From Hyaloperonospora brassicae (taxonomy: Eukaryota > Oomycota > Peronosporomycetes > Peronosporales > Peronosporaceae): a stretch of DNA of 64,000 nt. A program made the translations under genes and the position numbers. Below, one piece after another: positions 43,645 to 57,550 of the stretch. Positions within the stretch are counted from its first letter, which is position 1. Each line of letters starts with the position of its first letter. Under the pieces are notes generated by a model, which did not search any database, was not told where the DNA came from, and saw nothing but the letters and a program-made list of their open reading frames with translations. The stretch lies in NCBI GenBank assembly GCA_947650285.1, contig CANTFL010000173.1, positions 181,202 through 245,201 of the forward strand, read 5' to 3'.

Positions 43645-44040
43645 TTACTCTTGATCACACTCCGACAATTTTCTCACATCGAACATCTCCTCCACACATC
43701 CAGCTTCATACAGATTCTTCATGATGCCGTGGATCGCCTCCAGCTTATTTGATGCACTTGCCGGTGTCGATACCGGACCTTGAATATCGTCGATCAGCTT
43801 TGGCTTCAGCACTTATAGTACTAAGTCGTTAAGTAGGAAATTCTTGAGTACTTCCCGCTCGTACGCCTTGGCCAATTCTTTACGTTGTCATCCTTCCGTG
43901 GTAATTTTGTCTTCCACGAACTTGAATGGCTTCGGGATCTTGATCTCCATTTGATCGTGTTGGTCGAATTCGGTCGTCGTTTTCTTCACCATCGCCGTCT
44001 TATAATTCGCTTTCTTCAGATCGCGAGTGTAACCTTAAAC
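43645..44040 (-). pseudogene. Decayed ORF of unknown function
   Basis: A coherent coding frame is visible on the minus strand for about 130 codons: EIKIPKPFKFVEDKITTEG, a TGA, RKELAKAYEREVLKNFLLND, a TAA, then KLIDDIQGPVSTPASASNKL and EAIHGIMKNLYEAGCVEEMF, ending at TAA 43645-43647. Two in-frame stops mark it as a pseudogene. It lies between an LTR-like repeat (44.1-44.6 kb) and C gag, so it may be part of element C. No family recognised. Confidence 0.5.
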
Positions 44041-44129
44041 GACTTTTGCTCGGTATTAACCGATAATTTATCACTCGCAAAGCGTGCTTTGTAGCGCGAT
44101 CCGCCGTGGTCCCCGAAGAGACCACATGA

Positions 44130-44560
44130 AGAGGTCGAGGTTTTGCGATGGGGTCGAGGTTCTGTCACGGTATGGAAATCTTCACACCACGATCGGGGTT
44201 GGTTTGATCACGTGGAATTCGCCACGCGATCACTTGTATGCTTGTGGGGTGCTCGATATGAGTCACCCTAATCTATAACAGATCGCCTTGTCCAAATGTA
44301 GACCTTTATTCGCGAGCCCTCTGACCACTTGAGCCGTCTCGCGATCTTGGATCCTCAATCACAAAGAGTTATCTGCACCCGGTCTCAGCACGGGTGTTGT
44401 TTGAGAGATCTTGATCCCTGGATTATCACTTTCTTTGAATATGTGAATTTTCCTTGACGTCGGATGGCCACTGATCCACCCGAAGCAGAAGTCGACACGT
44501 GTACTTTGAAGCAAATTGAGCTATATTTAATGGTTACCAAATAAACGCAACAATTCTATT
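44130..44560. repeat. LTR-like dispersed repeat R, copy 1
   Basis: Contains GGTGCTCGATATGAGTCACC, GAGCCGTCTCGCGATCTTGG and GTCGACACGTGTACT in this order. The same series in diverged form occurs at 47.97-48.23, 50.49-50.80 and 53.56-53.76 kb. Its position beyond gag suggests the LTR of family C, but I could not define the ends. Confidence 0.5.
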
Positions 44561-44739
44561 CCTATCCCCACGTCTTGGACATCGTTTCCTATGTGTCGCT
44601 CTCTCTAGGCGGTAGCGACCTTGCACTTGCGGGACACACATCTGATATACTCACCCTATCGCAGTCGCCCTTCTGGTCGCCGATCGTGTGGTGTAACCCA
44701 CAGTAGCCTCTCCAGATCACATACCTAATCACTGATCAC

Positions 44740-44960
44740 GATCTCGATCACCTTCTGATCGCGATAGCCTTGCTGATCGCGAACCACATGGTGTAGTACA
44801 CACTTTTCAAACGCGATCGCTTGTCGCGGTTCACATCAATCTGATCGTGATCACATAGCTGATCGCCGATCGCGATCTCGATCGCCTCCTTGATCTTGAT
44901 CGCCTCCTAGATCTCGATTGCCTCCTTGATCGCGATCGCCTTGCTGCTCGCTATTTTTTT
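44740..44960. repeat. GATCGC-rich degenerate repeat
   Basis: Repeated GATCGCGATC, GATCTCGATCGCCTCCTT and similar words, many self-complementary, at irregular 15-30 base spacing. Scattered shorter clusters occur near 38900, 39030 and 54100. Confidence 0.7.
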
Positions 44961-45659
44961 CTTGATCGACTGATCGTCAACGTAATCTTTCCCATGTCAA
45001 TAACCCCATCTCCAGAACTCGTACCCGTCATCCGTCATACTCTAACACGATACCGCATGTCCCACACTGCCAATCTAATTTCCATTTTTTTTGCACCGTC
45101 CAATGGACGTGATCCAACCATTTGTGGGACCGGCGATGCCAACCGTTAACAGACTCGGATATATCTGGAACGCGATTAGTTACCCTATCGCAAATTTTCC
45201 TAGTCGCTTTACCACATTATAATTGACGACAAGTGTTCCTTTTTGCCAACATGCTGACAAGTTAGCCTCTCAAAACTTCCACAATCATCATGCCCATCGA
45301 TCCGCAGGGTGTACACGACTTCTACTGTTTCCCACGAGATCGATATTTACAATCGGGATCTTGTAATCGTTTAACAGATTCCACTTCGCTTAAGTGGCCC
45401 TATAAAATTAGGTCGCGATGTAAAATCTTATGATCGTGTCCGTCCCCAAGTTCTTTATAACCTGTCGATCATAATGATATTATGAAATCTTTGCCTTATC
45501 CTGGGATTTGGATGTACACTCGGCGTCTATCCACATTTAATTCCAATCTAATTGGTCCTGAATCCTATCCGCTACTTTATTCTGTCTTCCATTAAAACGG
45601 TTTCACCTCCCGGGACATGTTTGTCGATGCCGGATACGAGCTGAAGCTCGATCACGGTC

Positions 45660-46550
45660 AAAACTAGCTTGATCCCATAGGCGCTTAATTTGATCAAAAC
45701 TTCGTGCGCTGGTAGGCGTGAATAATTTCTTTCACGTGGCTGCATATGTTAGTCGTAACAAAGTCGACTGCTTATCCAGATCGCGTTCGTCCAGTGTTTT
45801 AATAAAGTGTACCACATGTATGCGTCTCACAGCTGGCTTCCCCTCTCGGTTCAAGATCTTCGATTGGATCGCCGCCACGTTCAGCCGAAAAAAATACTTA
45901 AAATGAGTCTCTTCCAATAGATTATTTTGCGTGGTAGTATTTCCGATTCGTCGGAACGCCATCTTACTGTAACAGTCGCAAAACGTTCCATTTAGGGACT
46001 GTTATTTACGGAGAGTCTATCGACTTGGCTACCTAAACCGATATATCGGAGGTGCCGGTAGCAGATCACCGTATAATGACTCTTCGCTGCATGTACAGCT
46101 TTTTCACGCAAAAATGCAGACTTCTCCTTGCCTTTCCAACTTCAGACTCGATCTTTGACTCTCTGGACCTGTAAAATATTATCAAATCTCTGATTGTTGA
46201 TACGCTGATGCTCGGCGTCGTAATTTTACAGTTCCAACGGTCTTTTCAGTGTCCACCGGTGGTCGACTGATATCCTTATCTTTAGGATCATGGGGATTAT
46301 AATTGTAAGATAGACTTGTTATACCCCATATTCTACATCCTTTTTTCATCCGAAAAATTTGCTGCTGGAGCCGTAACAAATACCGTTGATCAAGTAGCCT
46401 CTGGTGGTCCAGCCTACGAAAATAATCTTCGCTATTTTCCATTGCTGCTTTGATGTACGACTGCAGCTGGTCACCGACTGGCTTGTGTGCATCGGTTGAT
46501 CTCGCCTCAATCGAGTGCATTCTGTCGTGGATTAATGAAGCACCGGACAA
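45660..46550 (-). pseudogene. Second family C gag fragment
   Basis: ORF 45732-45962 (MAFRRIGNTTTQNNLLEETH, RLNVAAIQSKILNREGKPAV, HVVHFIKTLDERDLDKQSTL) resembles gag of the decayed element at 42.6 kb, which has a matching TLDD...LRLSD region. ORF 46182-46550 (122 residues, helical, DYFRRLDHQRLLDQRYLLRL) lies upstream in the same direction and is probably the N-terminal region. The downstream part (protease, pol) is missing. Confidence 0.55.
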
Positions 46551-49380
46551 TTATAACGACAACCGTGGAGCATTTAATGAATGTTCTTTATACAAGCCCG
46601 TTATTATTGACGAGTACTTCGACTATACAGTATATCAACTTCTCCAAACTATCCGAACCGCAACTGAACCATCCACTGGTTAAACCTAGCATGCAACGGT
46701 CTACCGGCAGAGATCACATGGTTGCAACTCCTATTGTCTCTGCACATCGGAAAATTTGGATGTAGATTCCACGTCTTGTTTCAACTGCATGGAACGACGG
46801 ATTGCATGATATGGTTGGAAATTGATACATGACCTAACGCTGGCACTTTTAGAGAACCAAATGACTAGCTGCGCTTTTAGGACCACCAACAATAATAATT
46901 GGACAATCCCGTCTTTAAATACTTCCAGTTGTATTGTTTTTTCTGATTTCCACCTGCCAATCTTCGAGCCATCCCTTCATCCTTTCTATATCCTCCTTAA
47001 ACTTTAACGACTGCTAGGATATTGCCATAGTGCGAACTTATTACTTATATTTAGTATTGCAATCGCGTAGATTCAAATAAGTCGGCTCTCCCAGATTCGA
47101 TCTGTTATAGACATTTTTTGAAGGGTCGAATGATATATTCGCCCCGCTTTCGGTATATATCTTCTGCCCGGTAAGTTATGCTTTGTAATGATCCGCAGTG
47201 GTTTTCTAGAGACATTAGAGATTTAGTCCGCGGATATCATCAGGCCTCTCGGGGTACTCTACACGTACGCTGGGGTCGTACTTCTTAAAGGAACCTTACC
47301 CCTCATATATATATATAGGTATTTACGGAATAGTTATACTTCTAGCCCACCTAACTGTAACACACCCAATAGTGCGGGTTGGCATGCCGGTCATCACATT
47401 GGATGGTTGATTGTCGACATATTGGTCTATCTTCGGTCACGAGTGATCTATCCTCCCCCAACGGGTATCGACTTAAGTACCTCCCGGTCTCAGTTCCAGC
47501 TCTTTAGCACTCGATTAATGGGGTCGGTCCATATGGACCTTAAGAGGGGGTTGATCATTATTGTCGACTATGATAGGCGATATTTATCGTCAAGTTTTTT
47601 GCCATCAAATCCCCTCCTGGAATCTTGATAGTACGAGATATTTGATGTCCTCGCGTATACGGACATACCTCAGAATTTTACAGATCTATCCCAGGTTATG
47701 TTGTTATCTTTACAGCTTCAATCAAAGACTAACGGTAGAATATCGATCAATGGAATGGTTTGTCATCATTTCAAAACCATTGTGTTGGAGCAAAATTTAC
47801 CAAAGGGTTGATGTGATCTTGCCTCATACTGGCACCCAGATGACCGAATTTCGGAGATGTACTTTGTTTGCGAGATCAGTTCCTTCCTCACCTTGTGTAC
47901 CCATCGTTGAGGCAGGCTTCACCCTTCTCGGTAAATCGTGTTGATGCGGAACTTAATCGTGTTTGAAACTCAAGTGACCACGTGGAAATCTTCACGCAAT
48001 AAAAGGCCACTTGTAGGTGCTTGATATGAGCTTTCTAAATCTCAACGAGAAAGCCTTGTCTAATATTTAGGCCTGAATCTGATCGACCTTCTGACATCTT
48101 CAGCCGTCTCGCGATCTTGATCGCCTTGCTTTCTTGCTGTCCTCTATCGCAGTTGTCCTTATAATTTGATAGTTCTATACACACCCGGCCCAACCATCCA
48201 GGTGCGAAACTTTTGTAGACGAGTGGCGTAGCGCTTGATGTCGTCGGGAGGCCAAAGATCCAGCCCGGAAGAGATGACTCACGTCTATCGCAGTCAATTG
48301 AACTCGTTATTACTCTGAAACCAAACCATTGGTTCTAGCATCTAATTTAATCCTTGGCCAAATTTGGAGCTACTTCATCTTAGATCCGCGCGGTATATTT
48401 GGCCTTATCATCGGGAGGACAATTTAGGTATCCGCCCGACCGAAATTTTTTTTAAGACTCTTGCCTAGCTTGATCCACGTCGATTTTTCCTAATTACGTA
48501 ACCGAGCGCATCTATAAAATCGAAAGTCCATTCCTAGTCCATAAGTACCAAAGACTGTTACGGCTTGGACGCAAGGCACTCACGAAGCTTTGCAAGGCCA
48601 ATATTCGTTCCTTCCCGGAAATATGTCACGTCGAGCTCAGACGAAAAGCCACGTGATAGATCGGCTATTCTATGAGAGATTTGTGACATACTTCGATTCC
48701 GAATTGCCAAAATGAGTACCTGCTGGGGAGGTATCCACGCGTTTTGCGTAGAAGACAGTAAACTGAGCTCTGTTTCATGTTAGCGAAACAAATTACTAAC
48801 CTAAGACCTAGATTATCTATGAAACGGAAACTCGCCACGCGTCGTCCAATGGATTACTTTGTCTCTTGTGCATCTTTGGATACTAGATTCGGGCTTCACC
48901 TCTGACTCCGGTAAGGATAATATCTTGATTCGGACCCCCTCTTGGATCGGATCCCTTCTTAATTCGAATTACTTCTGGATTACGATCCCCTCTCGGATAG
49001 GATCCTCTCTTAGATCAGATCCATCCCCAGATTGTACCCGATAGTCGTTCTCCACCCATTCAAACCTCGTACCTATTCCGAGTAACACTGTAGCCAATCT
49101 TCAGTCCATTATCACACCATCATACGATCTTATTCTACCCACCCGTGGTGGCGGTTGGTACTCGGTAAACGTTTTGAAGTATCAATTTCATTTAATTTTT
49201 GTTCGATAATTGTCCGCTCCAAATAAGTGAATGATAAATTCTATGCTCCTGGTCTAGTTCTACCTCAATCATCTTCTCGTCCAGCAAAACATCAGATTCT
49301 TCGAAATACGTCATCTGGGATCGTACTAAAGCAATAATATCATAGTTGGAAAAGTGCTATCAGCAGTATTATGCTCGGTA
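46551..49380. other. Decayed region without genes
   Basis: AT-rich, with short ORFs only. It includes a diverged copy of repeat R at about 47970-48230, and a short tandem array of GGATCGGATCCC-like words at 48935-49025. I support no gene here. Confidence 0.5.
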
Positions 49381-49393
49381 ATATGTATTACTG

Positions 49394-49441
49394 TTCCAAG
49401 CTATGTCGAGTGTGCGTCATCCCACTCGACACAGCTTGGAA
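49394..49441. other. Near-perfect hairpin, 19-nt arms
   Basis: TTCCAAGCTATGTCGAGTG (49394-49412) and CACTCGACACAGCTTGGAA (49423-49441) pair over 19 bases with a single A-C mismatch (or G-U wobble on the other strand) around a 10-base loop. Outside the arms, partial pairing continues (ATTAC on the left, GTAAT on the right). It stands out in a region otherwise in decay. Confidence 0.7.
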
Positions 49442-52400
49442 TAATGGTAATCATACCCTTATGAATTTTGTATACGATGAATGAAAGCGACACTTTAATT
49501 GTGAATTCTTCTTTGATCAACAGACGGTAGACCCTTTTGCTCTCAGCGCATCATTCGATGAGACAGCAAAAAATTATGCGCTTGAGCTTTTTACAATTTC
49601 CTTTTATGTGGGTCTGCTCTTCGACCAATACGATTAACTTTGATGCTCAAGGTCTTTTACCTAGTACTCCAGCTCGTGCGGAGTCGAAAATGCACTTGCT
49701 TTGTTCATGAATAAAAAGAAACACTATTTTGCTCACAGCTTCTGTATACCAAATATTCAGTTTCTTTATGTAGTGCAACATGCTACGTGCGTTCCCATGA
49801 TCGTAAAACTTGTATTTTCATCCACTCTAATTTGCTAAGAACTGTATCAAATGAAAAATTTGCTATTGTATAATACCGTTATGGATGCATTATTTAATTA
49901 CCTTGATGTTTATATATTACTATTCAAGTAAGTTCGCCGACACATTTACGCTACATCTATTGTTTTTGTCAAGCGCTCAGAATTTTCTTTAACCTTTCCG
50001 CAAATTCACTCTTATTCTTAGGAAGTGATTTACCGCAAAATTTATCAATTCAGCCACCGAATTAAGTATGGACTTGGCACCAATCATTGATAGATTTATA
50101 ATAGACCCATCGAGATTGTGTGAAGTGTGTTAGTTCCCGAGAAGTCTTATTTTATGTTGGAAAAAAGAGAACGTCATTATTGCTTATTAACAATGCAGCA
50201 CCAGCATATAGTTCTGTCACCTTCTTTCACGTTCGGTGTGCCTTTTGTAAAGTTTGGTTTAATTCGATCGCTCTTTGAGAAGTCGATATCAAATTTCCAC
50301 GGGCGCCTGGACGACCGGCTAACGGAGGGGGTACGTTGATTACGTGATAAAAAATTCGTTATACTTGTATACCCATCGGTAGGGCGGGTTGAAATCTTTC
50401 AGAAGTACCCGATTCGATGCCGAAAGTGACCGATTTATAGATTCGGGATATCAATTATAAACCTTCACACTATAGTATAGTGTGGGTGATTCTTCATGTC
50501 AGTCGCCCTGGTCGGATTCCGATCGCCTTGCGTAACTGTTTTGATTGATCTACGTACTCTCTGACTACTTAATTCGTTTCGCAATATTACACCATTGCAT
50601 TTACTGGATTGCTGAGCCCATTCCAGTTTAATATTTGCATAAAAGATTCTTTGATCCCTGGCCAAGCAATTCAGGTATGTCACTTTATTTAAGTATGCAG
50701 CTTTCCCGACGTGAGTTGGCCAGCAATTTAAACCGTAGTAGATGTCGACACATGTACTAAGAAGATAATTTGACTTTAACTAATGGTAACAGATTCGAGT
50801 CGAAAACAAAAATATCAAAAAGCTTAATTATATCACATACGTCTGAGGCCACAGTCTTCCTTTTAGAAATATCGAGCCGTCGTGCCAATGTAAACCAAAC
50901 TAAGATTACCCACTCTTCGATTTTAGCGTGGTACACGTCCGATTTTTACGCAGCAGGCCTAGGATAGCAATCGTGTTCTGATGTCGTGATCGTAGGTAGG
51001 TATAGCGGTTTCTGTTTAATTCACATTAGATTACGTAGTTAATCTTGTGTACTTCAAAGTTTTTATTGGGCTCCCAAAGAGATCACGATCTGATAAGTTT
51101 GGGTACACATTCGTGGGACACCCATTCATGATCTTATTCTTCAATTAGAGACCATTCGGGCTTAGCTTACGCTGGCTATCCGTGCGCTTCCAAGCTCAAA
51201 TAACCGGAATTATATTGCGATTTGTTTATTTAAGAGCGAAGCGTCTTTACGAATGCGAATTTACTCATTAGTTCACTCGGGCATGCAAAAGCCTCCTCAT
51301 ACTTTCTGCCTCAAATTTTATCACAAAACTAATTTATTCGGATGACAGCCAATTGGGAATGCTAAACCTACCTTTTTTATTATAAAAAGAACAGCGGCCA
51401 CATTAGATCATAAACGAAGAGCGCTATAACTAGATATTTAAATAACACTCCGCGCTTCATTTTACCGAAAGCATCCTTCCGTTCAGTTTTGGGTTATATA
51501 GCATATCCATGATGATGTTATTTATATTGTAACTGCAGGTGTGGTTTCATTATCCCTCTTTCATGTATCTTTAACTTCCAACCAACAGCGAACTTCATAT
51601 TCGTGGCATCGTACAGGATCTAGTAGTATTTGGCTAGACATTAAACGTACAAAATCACTAACATCTGCTGGAAGAGCGCATAGTTGTATCAAAGAATCAC
51701 GTTCTTTTTCCACGACTGAGCGTTTTCTTTCTTAGATATTTCCGTTTCTCTGCATTTACCATATGCGTAAGGTTTGAGAGCACACGATTTTTTATGAAAA
51801 CGGCACAAGGCCCTAATTGTTATCTTGTAGATTTTGTGCCCAGAACAACTGGTAGCCCATCGTGGTCCGATCAACAACCAAGATCCTTATATTTAGCATT
51901 AGTTTTTTGTTTTTGATGGAATTCTATATCGGCTGCAAGAATGTCACACCCATTTGAGTGATCTCGAACGGAATGTTGTTAAACGATATTTTTATAAGTA
52001 AAATTACATTAAAGGGCATGTTGGAGTCCCGTAAAAGAGACCCTTAAAATCCATTTTGAACATATACATCTAGTTCGAACCTTTTGCAAAAAAGAATATA
52101 GCATTTACCCGCTAGCAATAGAATCAACAAAGATAGCATTTGGGATAGTTGGATATATAATAGGCCTCGACATTAAGTCTTTCGACACCCAGGCGTCAAT
52201 TGAAACTACTGCGGTCTATCCCGCCTGGAGATGTTTGTATTACAGAAAGCTGTTGCCATCGACTGCTCGGCGTGCAATTTGAACCATGACGATGCTAAAA
52301 CAGGACGCTTGGTGCTCGCAGAACTGTGCCTCGGTGTTTATAGTGCCACTGCGGACTGAGGCGTCCGACACGTGCGAAACGACACACAAGATAAGGAGCG

Positions 52401-55400
52401 CATATAAAACCTAGACGTTAGGTACCCGCCGAATTGCGCTGCGGGAGTTAACCAGCTATTGCGGGCAAAGACGTGCAACACGACGCACAATGAGTAAAAG
52501 CTGTTTCGATGACAGCGACGGATTTGAGCGGCGAGCGGACGTCTGGTAAATGACAGATGAACCAAAACTTTTCAAAATTATGGCGGAAGTGAGGAAACTG
52601 TGCGTGCGAAGAGGAAGCAATATGACAGAGGTCATAATCGATACTACGGCTTTGATGAAATTGGGGTATGCCGATGAGAGGTAATATGAGATCAAAGTGG
52701 CTGTTTCGGACGAGATGGGAAGAGTTCTGATATCAAATCTCAGGATTGGAGTCCAGATGACTGCTTATGAGCCGTGAAAGCAGTCGGGCTGCACTCGGCA
52801 GGGTGGCCATTCGACTGACAGCTAATTTTTCTTGCACACGCACTGTTCAGACTTTTTGCGCGTGAGGCTCTACTCCTGCAGTGACGCGACTTGGTCACAC
52901 TCCTCAGCGCACTAAGTACGGCCTTCCGACCGCCGAGCTTCGACGCCAAGTTCGGTCGACTCGGTGCCCATAGACGTGATTGCTCGTCGATTGCGATTAC
53001 AAAAAGGTCGTCGCCTGTGGTGAAAATTTGCTGTGTCCATCTCTTATAGCCATCTCTAGTAACATTTTGCTATCGCAATTGGCTAAAAAGCCGTGATAGT
53101 CTATAAGCGCTCTTGTGCACGTTGATATTTTCCGCTATGCTCGAGTCCACTTGACCCGAAGGTTTACCTGCAAACGCAACAGCACCTCGTGCAAATACAG
53201 TGCTATCTTTATGTACCTTGTCATACGCCAATTTTGACGTTTAAAAAAGAGGACATCATATAGCTGCATAAGTAAGTGATGGCAAAAAATTAAAAGATTA
53301 AATTATTTTTATACCGGTTTGTACTGTGGTCAGTAGCTATCACAAGCTTCTTATGACACCAAGCCATCACCGCTTAGCGGGCTACCGACTGTCGGACGAG
53401 GTACTCCTGGTTTTGTGCTCATTTTCTTTCACAACTTATGTACCCCGTCGGCATCGCATTCTGCACTCATTTAGTTGTATTCGTGTAGATGCAAAACTTG
53501 ACCGTGTTTGGGATTGTCTGGCGATCGAACGAAAAACTACAAATGATCACGAGTTTAATTGTAGGGTGCTCGATATAAGTCACCCTTATCTCTGATAGAT
53601 TGCATTGATTAAAGTATATGCTTCATTTTCGAGCCTTCTGATCACGTAGGCCGCCTCACAATCTTAAATTATGCGTCCAATTTCAGTTAAAGGCGTTTGG
53701 AGGTATCTTGTACTCCCGGAAAAAAATTCAAGTGATAATTTAACGTTTGTTCGATCTGCTTAGACGTCGGAAGGCTTGAAAATCGTGCCCGGAAAGAGGA
53801 ACGATATATATACACAAAGAAATTAATTGATATATCCTTGAATTTTATACGACAAAAAGTCTAAACTTCTGACTAAGCCGATTCCGTTTGGAATAATCAA
53901 TCAACACGTGTCACCTCGTGCTGTCGAGACTTGATATTCCATCGTACTCGGTGGCTCACGAAAAATTACATTGACCTAATCTTCCCCAAATTACGGTGCA
54001 AGAGATCGCGTCACCGAAAATTACGTCTTTTGAGATTGTATCTGGAAAGTTCCCCTTGGCCAAGATCGTATCGTCCACAAATGCGTGCTTAGATTCGCAA
54101 TACCCGAGATCGCACCATCCAAGATCTCTTACCCTAAGATCGCAACTACCAAGTCGCGTTGCGCGGGATCGCGGTGTATGGTGATCTCAATGTTTGACTT
54201 ACACTAAAGCAAAAACTTAACACGATTGTAGCGCCATTGCATCGCACACTTCTGAAATCGCCTCACCAAAGTGATTTCCTTTTATAAGTCTTACCTATAC
54301 TAAATTGAGTCTGTCACTGACTTATTTATGTTTTTGCCGGAGCCGCTTTTGTGGACGGTGTCAAAAGCAAATAGCGATCAAACTTGGTTTTTGAAACTTC
54401 TTAATCACGGTGCTGTGCATAAGTCTGACAATCTTCACCCAGACCTTTACATTTGATGATTGAACAAGCTAATAGTCATCAACTCTTTTTGTCGGACATC
54501 GCTAAATGATTTTACTAATAGATCAGCGTCGCTCGAGGTAATTCCCTGGAGTAGTGGTGCAGTAGTCTAATATTTATGATGGTGACTGGCGATTATATCC
54601 CCTCATTTTGTACAATAATCTCTGAGAGTGACAATCGCAGTATCAACCCCACAGTAGCTGAAAAACTGCCACTACCTCTTAAATACCATAATTGGAATAT
54701 ACCGGATATATAGTGGGTCGTTCGCGTACTCGAATATACCTCACCAAGCCAACCAACCTAATTGATCAGCCGCTATTGACTATGTTGGCACGTAAGTAGG
54801 CCTTACAACCTCTTACGTTGCGTAATCCTAAACGAATTTGAGCTTTATGTCGATAGATTCGCGCGTGTAGACATCTCAACTGTTTTCAGATGAAAAAATA
54901 CGCTTGATCATCCATCTACATAGTTATCGGCAATGCTACGTCCGAATTTAGTTTTCTATTAAGTCAAAGAGTCCTTATACTTTTCGTCCAGTTTGTACGG
55001 TTGAAGAAATTTCTTCTTCCTTTTAAACAGAGAAAGGCCTATATTTGCGGCCTTTGAAGCATATACTCATGCCATTGGACCCAGAAATTTGCTGCTGGTC
55101 GATTTTCAGCTATCTATATATTCCGCAAAAATTAAGTCGCGCTTATAAGTAAGCTCCGAAGTAGAATTGTTCGCATTGAGATTTATTTAATCCGAATCTT
55201 AACTTTATTGTTATTTTTGGATACTTTACATTCCGCTTGATCAGCTTTGAGTAGCTAGCTAGATGTAAGCACATGCGCACGACGACTTGTTCCGGTTTTG
55301 GATTTGCATTGGCCTGATAAGATCAGCGTGCCAACCATAGCAGCGAACGACAATTGACTGTATGCTGAGAACCGGTACGGCTTCGTCTTAACTTTCTTTT

Positions 55401-57550
55401 GGAATTTGTGGGTGCCCGTAGCGCACATCATTATCATTGACATTTCCAATTGGTGTAGTCGCAATATTTGATTTCTGTTTTCCAAACCTTATTTACATCT
55501 CGTTAAAAACACGTTATTGTCCGATTAATAAGTATTTTCAACGAATAGTAACATTGAATTGTCAGATACTCTTCCACGATTCCCAAGGCCTTCTTCTGCA
55601 TTGTTACGAAGGGAAATATTTCTTGCTTTGTACGATCTTTATGCGTCTGAGGCGCCAGCAATATATCAACGTATACTTTAACAACAATATGACCTTCACC
55701 ATTAATTTTAAATCGATGCATTTGTCTGCCACAAATTGCACGAAGACTGCTAGTAACAATATCGATTGTAATAGCTCATACCAGAGCCGATCGGATTGTT
55801 GTATTTTATTAAGCTGAGCTATACTTGTTACACTACGTGTTTAGAAAACGATCCGTCTAAAATTCTTGAAGCCCGACCTCTTCCACAATCATGAGCAATA
55901 GTACATACAATTAAAAGTAGACTTTTGGATCTGTGGACGCCTTAACATATGCATTAGTCACATCTCCGGGTCGAGTTCAAACATCCCAGAGTTCTGACAG
56001 TAATGGTATGAACTCACTCGTCTTCCTGCCCATGACTGCGATGTATGTTAGCGGGCAGCTATCACCGAGCATATGTTCATTCCAGCGCGCCATCGTTGAT
56101 GCCTAAGTATACTCTTCTTAACCGTGTTCATCCGATTTTGACTCGAACACTTAAGTTCGTGTGAAGCAGCTTCAATTACTGGTGCGTGGAAACTACTTCC
56201 AAATGCCGTTTGCGACCAACTAATCCATTTCGTATATGTTTGCACGATCCCGTAGGACAACATATCCATTTTTATTGCGGCGTTCCCTTTTGGTTTAGTC
56301 CTCATGATATACTGCACCAATTTTCTCACGTGGCGGGTTTTTCTTGTCACCGTATCGTGTAACAATGATTAAATTATAGCCATCTGCCCCCGATCTGTCG
56401 ACTTTACATCAACTTAAGCGCTTAAATTGAGCTAATAAACATACACGGCTTATGTCGTACTTCTATTGATTCCTCTCAATGTACAAAGGTATTACTTGTG
56501 CTCGCGATCTTCTTTACGCCAATCTCTGTGTTGAAGCCGTTGCTTATCATGTGGAGCTACGCATTTGCCCCTGCGCTCAGTTTCATGATATTTTTAGAGT
56601 GATGTGTAGTACCAAACACTCTTTCTTTCGACGACAATACGCTGTGTTTTTTATTTTCATCATTTTGACCGAAAATGAGTCCCCCCTCGTCACGTTCGTC
56701 GAGTGTCTTGAGCTTCGTTGTACAGATAGCGTTACACGTTGATCTAAACATGACAATGTCTGGCAGCCTCGGCTAGACCTTCTTAATTATCTAAACTGGC
56801 TACAACTGATTTATGTTTCCTTGAGTCAGGCTTCTCTTTAAAATATAAGCTGCATTTCTGGCCGCGTCACCTTAATATTTAAAGTGGCAGCACGGACCAA
56901 AATACAATTTTTATAGGATGTTTGCAATCGTTTGGTTCATACGATATGCTTTTCGCTTCGATGATAGATTATCAACTTCCAAATGTTGTCGACGTACACC
57001 TTCGCTCTTGCTGAACGATTTTAAAACCTTGTAATCACTTTCTCTATCTGTTCAAACACAATATATTATGAAAAGTCATCTGCTTTTAGCAAGCGGGTGA
57101 CTGCTTAACCTGCTCTAACCCGCCTTTTTTTTAACTCGGGGAGAATTACTCGGCAGGATTTACTTATGTAATAAATTAAGTAAATTTTGTAGGTGTTGCA
57201 AAAAGTATTAAGCACAAATTTGTTTCCTTAATTCCGCTACAGATGACACCGCGTACAATGTCGATGGGTGTCTTTCGTCCTCAGTCCTTTTGTAATTGAT
57301 TGTTTAGTCGCTGTAAGCATTGTGTACATGTAAAGCACAACGGCCTAGATTTAGCCGTGATTTCGATCCCGCCTACAAGAAAAGAAAGTCATATGCCCAA
57401 TTACGGCTTATGGTAGGTACGCAAAGAGATGATGGAAATCCAGCAGACACACCGTCTATATATCGGGGTCTGGTATACTTGAAGTGTCACCAACCGCGGT
57501 ATCCGTGTGAAAATCGCCTTTCGTCGCATCATCCTCGACAACTTGCACTA
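49442..57550. other. AT-rich gene-poor region
   Basis: About 8 kb with no ORF above 126 residues and no domain I recognise. It holds diverged copies of repeat R at about 50490-50800 and 53560-53760, and a small perfect palindrome CACACTATA-G-TATAGTGTG at 50466-50484. The ORF 55437-55817 and others look like chance frames in AT-rich DNA. Confidence 0.5.

Noticed and set aside
50466..50484. Perfect palindrome CACACTATAGTATAGTGTG as a regulatory site
   Set aside because: Only nine bases per arm in AT-rich DNA with no gene nearby, so it is expected by chance.
52540..52680. Short plus-strand frame starting MTDEPKLFKIMAEVRK as a possible gene
   Set aside because: About 45 codons before a stop, with no domain and no neighbour or repeat that supports it.
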